A stretch of DNA of 42,682 nt from an uncultured Bacteroidota bacterium (GTDB taxonomy: Bacteria; Bacteroidota; Bacteroidia; Flavobacteriales; Flavobacteriaceae), in assembly GCA_902628605.1 (NCBI GenBank), contig CACONV010000006.1, forward strand, positions 1 through 42,682. The letters run 5' to 3'. The position numbers were made by a program, and so were the translations under genes. Of the stretch, positions 9,333-18,461 are shown piece by piece (position 1 is the first letter of the stretch; every line of letters begins with the position of its first letter). The notes under the pieces are model-generated. The model had not been told where the DNA came from, did no database searches, and worked only from the letters and a program-made list of their open reading frames with translations.

Positions 9333-9362
9333 AACCGACTTTGATGAAAAGTTGGTTTTTTT
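9333..9362 (+). terminator. Rho-independent terminator after yajC
   Basis: A 9-bp stem (AACCGACTT at 9333-9341 with AAGTTGGTT at 9349-9357, including one G-U pair) encloses a 7-base loop and runs directly into a T tract (9356-9362). The form is that of a classical intrinsic terminator on the + strand. It separates the nusB-DUF1573-yajC unit from pyrD, which starts 12 bp later. Confidence 0.8.
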
Positions 9363-9373
9363 GATTTAAAGTT

Positions 9374-10408
9374 ATGTATAAAAGGCTTTTAAGACCAATT
9401 CTTTTTCTTTTTGATCCAGAACTAATTCATCACATATCTTTTTTCATAATTAAAATATTTATAAATATTCCGGGTGTTAAATATTTAACCAAAAAAAACT
9501 TTTCTATAAATTCAAAATCACTAGAAAGGGAAGTTTTTGGAATAAAATTTCCAAACCCTGTTGGACTTGCAGCCGGGTTTGATAAAAATGCTGAACTTTT
9601 CAGTGAACTATCAAGCTTTGGATTTGGTTTTATTGAAATTGGTACTGTAACTCCTAAACCGCAGCCTGGAAATAAAAAGAAAAGAATTTTCAGATTAAAT
9701 AAAGATCAATCTCTAATCAATAGATTGGGGTTTAATAATAAAGGAGTCAATTACATAAAAAATAATTTAAAAAACAAAGGAAAAATTATTATTGGTGCTA
9801 ATATTGGCAAAAATAAAAATACTCCAAATGCAAAAGCAATTGATGATTATCTAAGTTGTTTTAATAACCTATATGACTGCGTAGATTACTTTGTAGTTAA
9901 TATTAGTTCTCCGAATACTCCTAATTTAAGGGATTTGCAAGACAAAAAGCCGCTAACAACTTTAGTGAGAAAATTAAACTTACATAGAAATAAGAAAAAA
10001 AAAAGAAAACCGATATTATTAAAAATTTCACCTGATTTAAGCGAAAAAAAGTTGATAGACATTATTTCGGTGATTCAGAAAGAACGTTTAGATGGAGTTA
10101 TAGCTACAAATACGACTGTTACCAGAGAGAACTTAAAATCAGAATCTAAACTTACAAGTGAATTAGGGGGTTTAAGTGGTAAACAGCTTGCTTCTAAAAG
10201 TAATGAAGTTATCAGGTTTATACATAAAAAAAGTAATGGTTCTTTTCCTATTATTGGAGTAGGGGGAGTTTTTTCTCACAGAGATGTTATAGAAAAATTG
10301 AAATCTGGCGCCAGCTTGGTCCAAGTGTATACAGGATTTATATATGAGGGGCCCTATATTGTAAAAAAAATAAATAAAGAACTATTAAAAAAATCGATTA
10401 GTCGCTAA
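9374..10408 (+). CDS. pyrD: Dihydroorotate dehydrogenase (quinone), class 2
   Basis: PyrD oxidises dihydroorotate to orotate in pyrimidine synthesis and passes electrons to quinones at the inner membrane. The 344-residue protein has the N-terminal amphipathic and hydrophobic extension of class 2 enzymes (about 1-45), the FMN-binding [14 protein letters not shown] at 61-74, [11 protein letters not shown] at 90-100, RLGFNNKG, the catalytic [11 protein letters not shown] loop (about 176-186; class 2 enzymes use Ser as base), ATNTT and GLSGKQL, and the phosphate-binding GVGGVFS. It starts at ATG just after the yajC terminator, and its end overlaps the convergent M42 peptidase gene by 11 bp. Confidence 0.95.
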   Translation: MYKRLLRPILFLFDPELIHHISFFIIKIFINIPGVKYLTKKNFSINSKSLEREVFGIKFPNPVGLAAGFDKNAELFSELSSFGFGFIEIGTVTPKPQPGNKKKRIFRLNKDQSLINRLGFNNKGVNYIKNNLKNKGKIIIGANIGKNKNTPNAKAIDDYLSCFNNLYDCVDYFVVNISSPNTPNLRDLQDKKPLTTLVRKLNLHRNKKKKRKPILLKISPDLSEKKLIDIISVIQKERLDGVIATNTTVTRENLKSESKLTSELGGLSGKQLASKSNEVIRFIHKKSNGSFPIIGVGGVFSHRDVIEKLKSGASLVQVYTGFIYEGPYIVKKINKELLKKSISR

Positions 10409-11480
10409 AGTAATCGTACTTTTTATTTGGATCGATCATTTTTACCGTCTCATAAATCATTTTAATTACACCCTCAACATCTTCTTTTTGAACCATTTCT
10501 ACAGTTGTGTGCATATATCTAAGAGGTAAGGAAATTAGTGCTGAAGGAACTCCACCATTACTATAGGCAAAAGCATCAGTATCAGTGCCTGTGTATCTTG
10601 ACGAAGCTAAACGTTGAAAAGGAATTTTAAGCTTTTCTGATATGTCGATTATTTCATCTCTCAAAATGTTGTGAACGGCAGGAGCATAAGAGATTACTGG
10701 ACCTTTACCCATTTCAATATGGCCCTCTTCTTTTTTATTTATCATTGGTGTTGTAGTGTCGTGACATACATCTGTAACAATAGCCAAATCCGGTTTGATT
10801 TTTTGAGTTATCATTTCAGCACCTCTAAGACCAACTTCTTCTTGAACCGAATTTGTTATGTAAAGTCCAAAAGGTAATTTTATTTTATTTTCATGTATTA
10901 ACCTCGCAACCTCTGCAATAATGAAGCCCCCAACTCTATTATCTATCGCCCTACAGACAAATTTATTTTTATTAAGTATTCTAAATTGGTCAGGATAGGT
11001 TATTACGCACCCTACATGAATTCCAAGTTTTTCAACTTCCTTTTTGTCTTTTGCTCCGACATCAATAAATATATTATCTATTTTAGGAGATTCTTCTTTA
11101 CTAGGTTTTCTTGTATGTATTGCTGGCCAACCAAATACTCCTTTAACAATTCCTTTTTTTGTGTGTATATCTACATCTTTAGAGGGTGCAATCTGGTGAT
11201 CGCTACCACCATTTCTAATTACATAAATCAACCCATTGTCAGTTATATAATTTACATACCAGGAAATTTCATCAGAATGGGCTTCTATGACCAATTTAAA
11301 TTGAGCTTCCTTGTTTATAACACCAACCGCTGTTCCATAAGAGTCTGTTATGAAGTTATCGACATAATTTTTTAAATATTCGATCCAAATCTTTTGCCCC
11401 TGAATTTCATAGCCAGTGGGTGATGAAGTATTTAAATATTTTTTTAAAAATTCTAAAGAAGAAGGTTTGATAATTTCCAT
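10398..11480 (-). CDS. M42-family metallo-aminopeptidase
   Basis: A 360-residue cytoplasmic dinuclear zinc or cobalt aminopeptidase of the M42 (glutamyl aminopeptidase/tetrahedral aminopeptidase) family, which trims peptides released by other proteases. The metal and catalytic residues are visible: His68 and Asp70 in EAHSDEIS, the bridging Asp in RAIDNRVGG, the EE pair in [10 protein letters not shown], Asp in [10 protein letters not shown], and the final His in [11 protein letters not shown]. The length is normal for the family. The ATG at 11480 faces the DUF4294 gene across 60 bp, with a TACATTTG -7 box 17 bp upstream. Confidence 0.92.
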   Translation of the reverse strand: MEIIKPSSLEFLKKYLNTSSPTGYEIQGQKIWIEYLKNYVDNFITDSYGTAVGVINKEAQFKLVIEAHSDEISWYVNYITDNGLIYVIRNGGSDHQIAPSKDVDIHTKKGIVKGVFGWPAIHTRKPSKEESPKIDNIFIDVGAKDKKEVEKLGIHVGCVITYPDQFRILNKNKFVCRAIDNRVGGFIIAEVARLIHENKIKLPFGLYITNSVQEEVGLRGAEMITQKIKPDLAIVTDVCHDTTTPMINKKEEGHIEMGKGPVISYAPAVHNILRDEIIDISEKLKIPFQRLASSRYTGTDTDAFAYSNGGVPSALISLPLRYMHTTVEMVQKEDVEGVIKMIYETVKMIDPNKKYDYFSD

Positions 11481-11497
11481 ACAAAATATTTTTATTG

Positions 11498-11505
11498 CAA
11501 ATGTA
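11498..11505 (-). promoter_or_regulatory. Candidate -7 promoter box for the M42 peptidase gene
   Basis: Read on the minus strand this is TACATTTG, an exact match to TAnnTTTG, 17 bp before the ATG at 11480. No TTG or TTTG stands at the expected -33 distance, so the call rests on the -7 element only. It lies back to back with the opposing box at 11511-11518. Confidence 0.4.
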
Positions 11506-11510
11506 AAATT

Positions 11511-11518
11511 TAAATTTG
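11511..11518 (+). promoter_or_regulatory. Candidate -7 promoter box for the DUF4294 gene
   Basis: TAAATTTG on the plus strand matches TAnnTTTG exactly and ends 22 bp before the ATG at 11541. A TTG at 11495-11497 is 13 bp upstream, shorter than the normal spacer. It is only 5 bp from the divergent box of the M42 gene, so RNA polymerase binding at the two would exclude each other. Confidence 0.38.
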
Positions 11519-11540
11519 TTATAAATAATTCATTATTAAT

Positions 11541-12215
11541 ATGTTTTTTTATTTGATAAATAATAAAATCAAAACGATAGCATTTTTTTTATTTTGTATT
11601 CTGAAAATTCATTCTCAGGAAAAATTCTATCCTTTAGAAACTCCAATTTTTAAAGATACCATACCTCAATTTGGAATCCCTCTTAAAGAGGTTGTACTTT
11701 TTCAACCACTAAAATTTAGAACAATAGATGATCTAAAAAGTTATTTGATTTTAAGGAGGAGGGTAATAAAAGTTTACCCATATGCAAAATTGGCAAGTGA
11801 TAGGTTGATGATTTTGAATAAAAGGTTAAATAATTTAAAGTCAAAGAGATCAAAAAGAAAATATTTAAGAAGACTTGAAAAATTTTTGTACGAAGAATTT
11901 GAACAAGAATTAAAAAAACTATCTAGATCTCAAGGAAGAATTTTAATAAAATTAGTTCATAGACAAACTGGTGTTACTATCTTTGAACTTATAAAAGAAT
12001 TAAGAACTGGACTTAAGGCTTTCTTTTATCAAACAACAGCCTCTTTGTTTAAACTATCATTAAAAGATAAATACAAGCCCGAAGACATTTTAGAAGATTA
12101 TCTTATTGAGGATATACTTCAAAGGGCTTTTTCAGAAAAATACTTAGTTGAACAAAATGCAAAAATTGATTATGATTTAGACTCTTTGTATTCATTATGG
12201 AAAACTAAAAGATGA
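11541..12215 (+). CDS. DUF4294 family protein, exported
   Basis: A 224-residue protein of unknown function from a family I know only from Bacteroidota. The N-terminus is a signal peptide (about 1-26, hydrophobic IAFFLFCILKIHSQ). The mature part begins with a short proline-containing stretch and then a highly basic helical region (LRRRVIKVYPYAKLASDRL at about 73-91, LKSKRSKRKYLRRLEKFL), followed by the family hallmark ILIKLVHRQTGVTIFELIKELR and a conserved C-terminal helical segment. It probably sits in the periplasm or on the outer membrane; I cannot assign an activity. The THUMP methyltransferase gene follows after 16 bp on the same strand, so the two form a likely transcription unit. Confidence 0.85.
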   Translation: MFFYLINNKIKTIAFFLFCILKIHSQEKFYPLETPIFKDTIPQFGIPLKEVVLFQPLKFRTIDDLKSYLILRRRVIKVYPYAKLASDRLMILNKRLNNLKSKRSKRKYLRRLEKFLYEEFEQELKKLSRSQGRILIKLVHRQTGVTIFELIKELRTGLKAFFYQTTASLFKLSLKDKYKPEDILEDYLIEDILQRAFSEKYLVEQNAKIDYDLDSLYSLWKTKR

Positions 12216-12231
12216 GAAACATTTAAATAAT

Positions 12232-13383
12232 ATGAAAGAATTTTTTCAAATGTCGGCTAAAACTTTTTATGGCTTTGAGGATATATTATGTGAGGAGCTA
12301 AAAAAAATTGATGCTATTGATGTGATTAAATCAAATAGAATAGTTCACTTTAAAGGTAATAAGGAAATTATGTACAAAGCGAATTTATGTTTACGCACCG
12401 CATTAAAGATATTGCTACCTATTGCTAAGAGAAAAATTTCAAACTATGAATCACTTTACAAATTCTCATTTAATTTTGAATGGGAGAAATATTTTAACAA
12501 AGATTCTTCATTTTATATAAATAGTGTATGTTTTGGAAAAGTTTTTACACATTCTTTGTATGTATCCCAAAGAGTCAAAGATGGGATAGTAGATAGATTT
12601 AGAAAGTCAAAAGGGTCTAGACCCACTGTTGATAAATCTAATCCAGATGTATATATAGATGTTCATATTGATAAAAATTTTTGTACTTTCTCTTTGAATA
12701 GTTCTGGGAGAAATTTAAATCAACGTGGATACAGAAAAAAAACTACCGAGGCACCACTAAATGAGGTCCTAGCTTCAGGTTTAATTCTACTTTCAAATTG
12801 GAACACAAAAGATGATTTTTTAGACCCAATGTGCGGAGGAGGAACATTTTTATTTGAGGCTTGTATGATTGCTAAAAACATTCCACCAAATTTAAATAGA
12901 AAAAGCTTTGCTTTTAAAAAATGGAATGACTGGGATCAAGACTTATTTATAAATATTTCTAAATCTTTAACAAAAAAAATAAAAGAGACTAAACCAAGCA
13001 TTCGCGGATTTGAAAAATCTAATAATACGTTTAAGAAATTAAACTACAATATTAAAAACTCTAACTTTACTGATTTAATCTCCGTTTCAAATATTGATTT
13101 TTTTAATTCTAAAAAAAACAGTAAAGAAAATCTTCATGTTGTAATCAATCCTCCATATGGGGTGAGAATTGGTAAAGAGTTAAATAAAATTTATGGTATG
13201 ATTGGGGATACGCTTAAGCAAAAATATCAAAACACTAATGCATGGATTATTTCATCAAATTTTGAGGCATTAAAAGGAATTGGATTAAAACCATCAAAAA
13301 AAATTAAAATATACAATGGAAAGTTGGAATCAAAATTTCTTAAATATGAAATCTATAAAGGTTCAAAAAAAATTAAAAATTAA
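12232..13383 (+). CDS. THUMP-domain class I SAM-dependent RNA methyltransferase (RlmL-N-terminus-like)
   Basis: A 383-residue enzyme similar to the N-terminal half of E. coli RlmL (23S rRNA m2G2445 methyltransferase). An N-terminal THUMP-containing region (about 1-160) binds RNA. After it come SSGRNLNQRGYRKKTTEAPLNE-type text typical of the family (cited here in part as NQRGYR and EAPLNE), the SAM-binding motif I LDPMCGGGTF (about 200-210) and the catalytic motif IV NPPYG (about 304-308), which fits N2-guanine methylation. The RlmK half found in E. coli is absent, as is usual in Bacteroidota. The exact rRNA position is inferred from family only. It ends with a 4-bp overlap with the convergent DUF6048 gene. 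Confidence 0.88.
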   Translation: MKEFFQMSAKTFYGFEDILCEELKKIDAIDVIKSNRIVHFKGNKEIMYKANLCLRTALKILLPIAKRKISNYESLYKFSFNFEWEKYFNKDSSFYINSVCFGKVFTHSLYVSQRVKDGIVDRFRKSKGSRPTVDKSNPDVYIDVHIDKNFCTFSLNSSGRNLNQRGYRKKTTEAPLNEVLASGLILLSNWNTKDDFLDPMCGGGTFLFEACMIAKNIPPNLNRKSFAFKKWNDWDQDLFINISKSLTKKIKETKPSIRGFEKSNNTFKKLNYNIKNSNFTDLISVSNIDFFNSKKNSKENLHVVINPPYGVRIGKELNKIYGMIGDTLKQKYQNTNAWIISSNFEALKGIGLKPSKKIKIYNGKLESKFLKYEIYKGSKKIKN

Positions 13384-14117
13384 ATTTTGTTTTTTTTAAA
13401 TGAAAAAGGGAATTTATAATTTAAAGTATAATTAAAACTGGCTCCAAATCTATTATCATCAACTATTTTATTAAACCCAGGAGCATATAAATTCCCAAAG
13501 TTTTCAGGTTGTGAATTGTTTAATAACCTATGAAGCCTTATGCTTGCTCCTATGTAAAAATTATTTAATACCTCTACTTTAGTTCCAAATAGTACTTCTA
13601 TCCAATTTGAATTTAGCTGTTCTCTTTCTCCAATTAAATTACCTTCTTTAATTACTGGTCTCTCAAAATATGAGTTTTTAAAGTCTGCAGCACTATAATT
13701 TTCATATAAAATATATTCATTTACTTTATGTGAATGAATACTATTTGATATACGAATACCAACAAAAAGGGAATTATCCATTCCTTTCCAGTTATTAAAA
13801 AAATTGTAATCAACACCTAATTTGACATATGAACCATTAGTCGTAAAATTTAATTGTTCAGTTTGTTGAGTCTTTTTCTCGCTTCCTAATTCTGCTGCTA
13901 TGAAAATTCTTCTATTTATTTTTAAATCTCCAACGATTTCAAGCCCCTGAAAATTTTCCTCTAAATTGGTTTTAATTGGTTTAAATAGATCAATACCTAA
14001 TCTAAGTGAAAAAACTTTGAAATCTTTATTCTTTTCAATTGTCAAACTATCTTGGCAGATTAGATTAACCCCATATAGCATGCTAGTGATAAATAGCCAA
14101 ATGTGCTTGATTTTCAT
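13380..14117 (-). CDS. DUF6048 family protein, probable outer-membrane beta-barrel
   Basis: A 245-residue exported protein with a signal peptide at about 1-21 (IWLFITSMLYGVNLICQ). The mature part alternates amphipathic beta strands (FSLRLGIDLFKPI, RIFIAAELGSE, GSYVKLGVDYNFF, FYIGASIRLHRLL, FGASFNYTLNYKFPF) and ends in an aromatic-rich strand, the pattern of a small outer-membrane barrel. This is inference; the family has no known function. It overlaps the DUF6452 gene upstream by 35 bp, which points to coupled translation and a shared role. It is the last gene of the rlmD-DUF6452-DUF6048 unit, an order I recall from other flavobacteria. Confidence 0.8.
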   Translation of the reverse strand: MKIKHIWLFITSMLYGVNLICQDSLTIEKNKDFKVFSLRLGIDLFKPIKTNLEENFQGLEIVGDLKINRRIFIAAELGSEKKTQQTEQLNFTTNGSYVKLGVDYNFFNNWKGMDNSLFVGIRISNSIHSHKVNEYILYENYSAADFKNSYFERPVIKEGNLIGEREQLNSNWIEVLFGTKVEVLNNFYIGASIRLHRLLNNSQPENFGNLYAPGFNKIVDDNRFGASFNYTLNYKFPFSFKKNKI

Positions 14118-14568
14118 TATTTATAGTGTCCTTTAAAATGTTAAAATCTAAGAATAGACTTTCTTTACTCATAATTTCAACGGCTGGGGTCGTAAATATC
14201 AAATTAGATAAAAAACCGCAGGCTCTGTTTATATAATAGTCTTCCCTTTTGTAATTAAATTTTAGTGTATCTACCTTTTCTTGATTACCCAAATCATTAA
14301 GATATGCGAAGGTGTAAATAGTTGAATTAGAAATTAAGTTTAATGGAATTGCTAAAGAATCCCCTGAAAAAACAGTATAATCTTCATCTCTACTTAGGGC
14401 TTTTATCGTAACATTTGATAATGATTTAGGTGTCTTTATTTCGTTATAATCATAAAATTTAATAATTAGTCTTGGTGTTCCAGGAGTTCCTTCTAAACAT
14501 ATATCATCTTTTTCACAGTTAAATAAAAACATCATAAGTAGAGAACAAAGAAATATTTTTTTAAACAT
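14083..14568 (-). CDS. DUF6452 family protein, putative lipoprotein
   Basis: A 161-residue protein. I start it at ATG 14568; a TTG one codon upstream (14571) is also in frame. The hydrophobic N-terminus ends LFNC, so Cys18 could be lipidated, but Asn at -1 departs from the usual small residue. The text after it, EKDDICLEGTPGTPRLIIKFYD, is characteristic of the family. The rest is predicted beta-rich. It overlaps the end of rlmD by 8 bp and the start of the DUF6048 gene by 35 bp, so all three are probably translated from one message. The function is unknown; with its barrel-like partner it may form an envelope complex (inference). Confidence 0.8.
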   Translation of the reverse strand: MFKKIFLCSLLMMFLFNCEKDDICLEGTPGTPRLIIKFYDYNEIKTPKSLSNVTIKALSRDEDYTVFSGDSLAIPLNLISNSTIYTFAYLNDLGNQEKVDTLKFNYKREDYYINRACGFLSNLIFTTPAVEIMSKESLFLDFNILKDTINNENQAHLAIYH

Positions 14569-15973
14569 CAATCAATTGTTTTAAAAGCACTACATTTTCG
14601 ACATGACTTGTGTGGGGAAACATATCTACTGTTTGAAGTTTTGAAATTTCATAGGTTTTTTGAAATAAAATCAGGTCTCTGGCTAGTGTCGAACTATTAC
14701 AACTTACGTACACAATTTTTTTTGGTTTTGTGTCAATAATTTTTTCAATTACTTTTTTATCAATTCCTTCTCTTGGTGGATTTACAATTGTAACAGATGG
14801 TTTTCCATTTTCTTTAATAAATGCCTGTGTAAAAATATCTTTCATATCTCCTGAAAAGTATTTTGTATTTGAAAGATTATTTAGTTTGGAATTTTCATTT
14901 GCAAAATTGATTGAATCTTGAACTATATCTATTCCGACAACTTTCTTAACATCCTTTGATAAAATTTGACCTATAGTCCCAATACCAGAATATAGGTCGT
15001 AAAGTATATCATTTTTTTTCGGCTCTAAAAACTTTTTTACCAAATAAAAAAGAATTTCGGCTTGTGTTGAGTTAGTTTGAAAAAAAGTTTTAGCAGTAAT
15101 TTTAAATCTTAACCCACATATCTTCTCAGTTATATAATCTTTACCATAAAATAAATTCACCTTTTGATCATAAATTGAGTCATTTGGCTTTATATTAATT
15201 ACATAAAGTATGGAATTAATGTTTTCGAAACTATTTTTTAAAAAATTTAAAAGTTTGTAAATAAAATCACTTTTAAATCCAAACTGCAATAAAACCATTA
15301 TATTTTTAGTCGAGGTAATTTTAATCGTTAAATTTCTTAGCAATCCTTTATTTTTATATGGATCAAAAAAATCGATTTCGTTTTCAATTGCAAATTTTTT
15401 AATTCTATTTCTAATAGTATTTGAAATATCTTCTTGAAGATGACATTTTTTTATATCAACAATTTTATCCCATCTTCCCTTTTTGTGTAGTCCTAAAGCT
15501 TCCCTCGTAAATTTTTTTTTAGATTTTATCTCTGATTCAGAAAGCCACCGAGTATTAGAAAAAGAATATTCCATTTTGTTTCTGTAATAAAATATTTTTT
15601 TACTTTCAAGAATTGGTAATATTATTTTAGGTTTTATTTTTCCTATCCTCATTAAATTTTCGTGAACCCTTCTTTCCTTATAAAAAAGTTGTGAACTGTA
15701 ATTCATATTTTGCCATTTGCAACCCCCACAAACCCCAAAATGCTCACAAATAGGTTTTACTCTTTTTTGAGATTTTAAATTAAATTTTAAAATTTTTCCA
15801 GTAAAGCTTCCCTTTCTTTTTCTTTTAATTAAAACATCTACAATATCTCCAGGAACTGCATTTTCTAAAAAAACTATTTCACCTGACTTAGATTTTGCCA
15901 CTGATTTCCCTTTATCAGCAATGTCTATTACCTCACATTTTTCAAGTATTTTATTTGAACTTATCTTGGACAT
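14561..15973 (-). CDS. rlmD: 23S rRNA (uracil-C5)-methyltransferase, RlmD/RumA type
   Basis: A 470-residue enzyme that makes 5-methyluridine in 23S rRNA (U1939 in E. coli). The domain order is standard: an N-terminal TRAM domain (about 10-65) for RNA binding, a Fe-S cluster site with Cys76, Cys82 and Cys85 (CEHFGVCGGCKWQ) plus a fourth Cys in IKKCHL, then the Rossmann methyltransferase domain with LYDLYSGIGTIG (SAM site), VNPPREG, the nucleophile Cys425 in YVSCNSSTLARDL and Glu459 in HVENVVLL. The substrate position is by homology; Bacteroidota also have paralogues of this fold. The start is ATG at 15973, divergent from the aminotransferase gene over 102 bp. Confidence 0.92.
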   Translation of the reverse strand: MSKISSNKILEKCEVIDIADKGKSVAKSKSGEIVFLENAVPGDIVDVLIKRKRKGSFTGKILKFNLKSQKRVKPICEHFGVCGGCKWQNMNYSSQLFYKERRVHENLMRIGKIKPKIILPILESKKIFYYRNKMEYSFSNTRWLSESEIKSKKKFTREALGLHKKGRWDKIVDIKKCHLQEDISNTIRNRIKKFAIENEIDFFDPYKNKGLLRNLTIKITSTKNIMVLLQFGFKSDFIYKLLNFLKNSFENINSILYVINIKPNDSIYDQKVNLFYGKDYITEKICGLRFKITAKTFFQTNSTQAEILFYLVKKFLEPKKNDILYDLYSGIGTIGQILSKDVKKVVGIDIVQDSINFANENSKLNNLSNTKYFSGDMKDIFTQAFIKENGKPSVTIVNPPREGIDKKVIEKIIDTKPKKIVYVSCNSSTLARDLILFQKTYEISKLQTVDMFPHTSHVENVVLLKQLIDV

Positions 15974-16075
15974 TTAAATAAAATATAACTTTTGACTTTT
16001 TCTTTAAATTGTAAAGTTACTTTTTTATAAATGAAATATTTGTAAATTAGAAAATCACCACAGTAAATCACAGAT

Positions 16076-17323
16076 TTGGATCATCTATATTCGCCAATTG
16101 AAGCCAAATATTTTGAATTAGAAAAAACTTTTGGTGCTCAAAACTACCATCCCCTTCCAGTTGTATTAAAAAGAGGATTAGGTCCCTTTCTTTGGGATTT
16201 AAACGATAAAAAATATTATGATTTTTTATCAGCATATTCATCTGTAAATCAAGGTCATTGTCACCCAGAAATATTGAAATCCTTATTCAACCAGGCATCA
16301 AAACTCACATTAACTTCTAGAGCTTTCTATAACGATAGTCTTGGAAAATTTGAAGAATTTATTTGTACTTTATTTAAATATGAAAAAGTTTTGCCAATGA
16401 ATTCTGGTGTTGAAGCTGCAGAATCTGCAGTAAAACTTGCGAGAAAATGGGGATATGAAAAAAAGAGAGTTAAAAAAAATAATGCTAAAATTATTTTTCC
16501 TAAAAATAATTTTTGGGGTAGATCTATAGCTGCAATTTCTAGTTCTACAAATCCAGTTGCATATAATAATTTTGGACCTCTGTTACATGGTTTTGAAACT
16601 GTTCCATATGATAATTTAGATTTTTTGGAGGCAAAATTAAAAAATCCTGATTGTGTTGCATTCATGTTAGAACCTATCCAAGGTGAAGCAGGAGTAGTTG
16701 TACCATCTCACGGATATCTCTCAAACGTCAAGTATTTGTGTAACAAGTATAATGTTTTATTTATTGCTGATGAGATACAAACTGGTCTTGGGAGAACAGG
16801 AAAAATGTTAGCAACCGATTATGAGGATGCAAAACCAGATATATTGGTTCTAGGCAAGGCATTATCAGGTGGTATAATGCCAATTTCTGCCGTTCTTGCT
16901 AATAATGAAGTAATGTTATGTCTCCGTCCTGGTGAGCACGGTTCAACCTTTGGGGGAAACCCACTTTCTGCTAAAATCGCTAAAAAATCTTTAGAAGTAA
17001 TAATTAATGAAAAACTAGCTGAAAATGCATTTGAATTAGGTGAAATATTTAGAAAAAATTTAAATGATTACATCTCAAAAAGTAGTATTGTAAAATTAAT
17101 TAGAGGCAAAGGATTACTAAATGGTATGGTTATAAAAGATAATGGCATGGAAAATTCAGCTTGGGAAATTTGTATTGATTTGATGAAAAACGGTATTCTA
17201 GCTAAACCTACAAATAAAAATGTGATAAGGTTTGCACCCCCCTTAGTAATAAATAAAACTCAAATTACAAAAGCTACCACAATTATAAAGTCAACTTTAG
17301 TTAAATTTGAAAATAAATATTAA
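16076..17323 (+). CDS. rocD: Ornithine aminotransferase (ornithine-oxo-acid transaminase)
   Basis: RocD moves the delta-amino group of ornithine to 2-oxoglutarate, giving glutamate semialdehyde and linking arginine breakdown to proline and glutamate. The 415-residue class III aminotransferase has the diagnostic N-terminus NYHPLPVVL and YYDFLSAYSSVNQGHCHP, PLP-contacting Asp232 (ADEIQTGLGRTG), Lys261 (VLGKALSGG) as the Schiff-base lysine and HGSTFGGNPL. The start is TTG at 16076: a stop lies 12 bp upstream in frame and the first ATG falls in the catalytic domain. The cysteine desulfurase gene begins one base after its stop, so the pair is co-transcribed and probably co-translated. Confidence 0.93.
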   Translation: MDHLYSPIEAKYFELEKTFGAQNYHPLPVVLKRGLGPFLWDLNDKKYYDFLSAYSSVNQGHCHPEILKSLFNQASKLTLTSRAFYNDSLGKFEEFICTLFKYEKVLPMNSGVEAAESAVKLARKWGYEKKRVKKNNAKIIFPKNNFWGRSIAAISSSTNPVAYNNFGPLLHGFETVPYDNLDFLEAKLKNPDCVAFMLEPIQGEAGVVVPSHGYLSNVKYLCNKYNVLFIADEIQTGLGRTGKMLATDYEDAKPDILVLGKALSGGIMPISAVLANNEVMLCLRPGEHGSTFGGNPLSAKIAKKSLEVIINEKLAENAFELGEIFRKNLNDYISKSSIVKLIRGKGLLNGMVIKDNGMENSAWEICIDLMKNGILAKPTNKNVIRFAPPLVINKTQITKATTIIKSTLVKFENKY

Positions 17324-17324
17324 T

Positions 17325-18461
17325 ATGCCAATATATTTTGACAATGCAGCTACATCTCCTCTTAGAAAAGAGGTTATAGAATCTATAAATAAGGTATTGG
17401 TAGAAACTTATGGTAACCCTTCTTCGAATCATTCTTTTGGAAGAAAAGCAAAAAATTTAATTGAAAATTCCAGAAAAATAATTTCATCTATACTGAATGT
17501 GAGTCCTCAAGAGATTATTTTTACATCTGGAGGAACAGAATCTGATAATATGTTGTTAAGGTCTGCAGTTGAGGATTTAAACATCAAAACTATCATCAGT
17601 ACCAAAATAGAACACCACGCAATCTTACACGCATTAGACTATCTAGAAAAGAAGAATGTTTCTATAGTTTATCTTCCAGTTGATAAAAATGGAGAATTCA
17701 AATACCAAGATTTAGAGAAAGCTTTATCATTTGATAATTCTAAAAAATTAGTTTCACTAATGCATGTTAATAACGAAATTGGTAACAAGATAGATTTAGA
17801 ATATATATCTAAAATATGTCAATCTAGTGAAGTCTTGTTGCACACGGATGCAGTTCAAAGTATAGGTCATTACAAAGTTGATTTGACTAAATTAAAGGTT
17901 GATTTTTTGTCAGCTGCAGCTCATAAATTTCATGGTCCAAAAGGTATTGGTTTCTCATTTGTGAGAAAAAATTCTGGTTTGAATCCTTTTATTCTTGGTG
18001 GTTCGCAGGAAAGAGGTCTTCGAGCTGGAACAGAATCTGTTCACAATATAGTCGGTATGTCCAAGGCACTTGAATTGGCATATGAAAATTTAGAACAAGA
18101 AAGTAAATATATAAGAAATTTAAAAAATTATGCAATCTCAAAAATAAATGAATTTATTCCAGAATCTCATTTTAATGGAAATTGTGACAAGGATGAAAAA
18201 AGTGCATATAACCTTATTAATGTAAACTTACCTATAAGCCCAGAAAAAAAAGATCTTTTGGATTTTCAATTAGATTTAAAGGGAATCGCTTGTTCAAAGG
18301 GAAGTGCATGTCAATCTGGAAGTACCAAAGGATCACATGTATTAGACCTAGTGGTACCAAAAGAACTAAAAAATAGACCTTCTCTTCGGTTTTCCTTCTC
18401 TTCGTTTAACAGCAAAGACGAAATTGACTTTTTAATCAAAACAATTAGAGAATTTGTTTAA
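17325..18461 (+). CDS. Cysteine desulfurase, NifS/IscS family
   Basis: A 378-residue class V PLP enzyme that takes sulfur from cysteine for Fe-S clusters or tRNA thiolation. Visible features are FDNAATSPL at the start, GNPSSNHSFGR, FTSGGTESDN, the HTDAVQS PLP-contact segment, Lys201 in AAAHKFHGPKG (Schiff base) and Cys329 in GSACQSGS on the long flexible loop that marks group I IscS/NifS enzymes. I use ATG 17325, one base after the rocD stop; a TTG 18 bp earlier inside rocD would only add a non-conserved MKININ. No IscU or SufU scaffold gene lies beside it, so the acceptor is unknown. Its end overlaps the convergent M23 peptidase gene by 4 bp. Confidence 0.9.
   Translation: MPIYFDNAATSPLRKEVIESINKVLVETYGNPSSNHSFGRKAKNLIENSRKIISSILNVSPQEIIFTSGGTESDNMLLRSAVEDLNIKTIISTKIEHHAILHALDYLEKKNVSIVYLPVDKNGEFKYQDLEKALSFDNSKKLVSLMHVNNEIGNKIDLEYISKICQSSEVLLHTDAVQSIGHYKVDLTKLKVDFLSAAAHKFHGPKGIGFSFVRKNSGLNPFILGGSQERGLRAGTESVHNIVGMSKALELAYENLEQESKYIRNLKNYAISKINEFIPESHFNGNCDKDEKSAYNLINVNLPISPEKKDLLDFQLDLKGIACSKGSACQSGSTKGSHVLDLVVPKELKNRPSLRFSFSSFNSKDEIDFLIKTIREFV

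Noticed and set aside
10986..11375. A 129-codon plus-strand frame opposite the M42 peptidase
   Set aside because: It is the antisense of a clearly conserved coding region, rich in Tyr, Phe and Ile as expected for such shadows.
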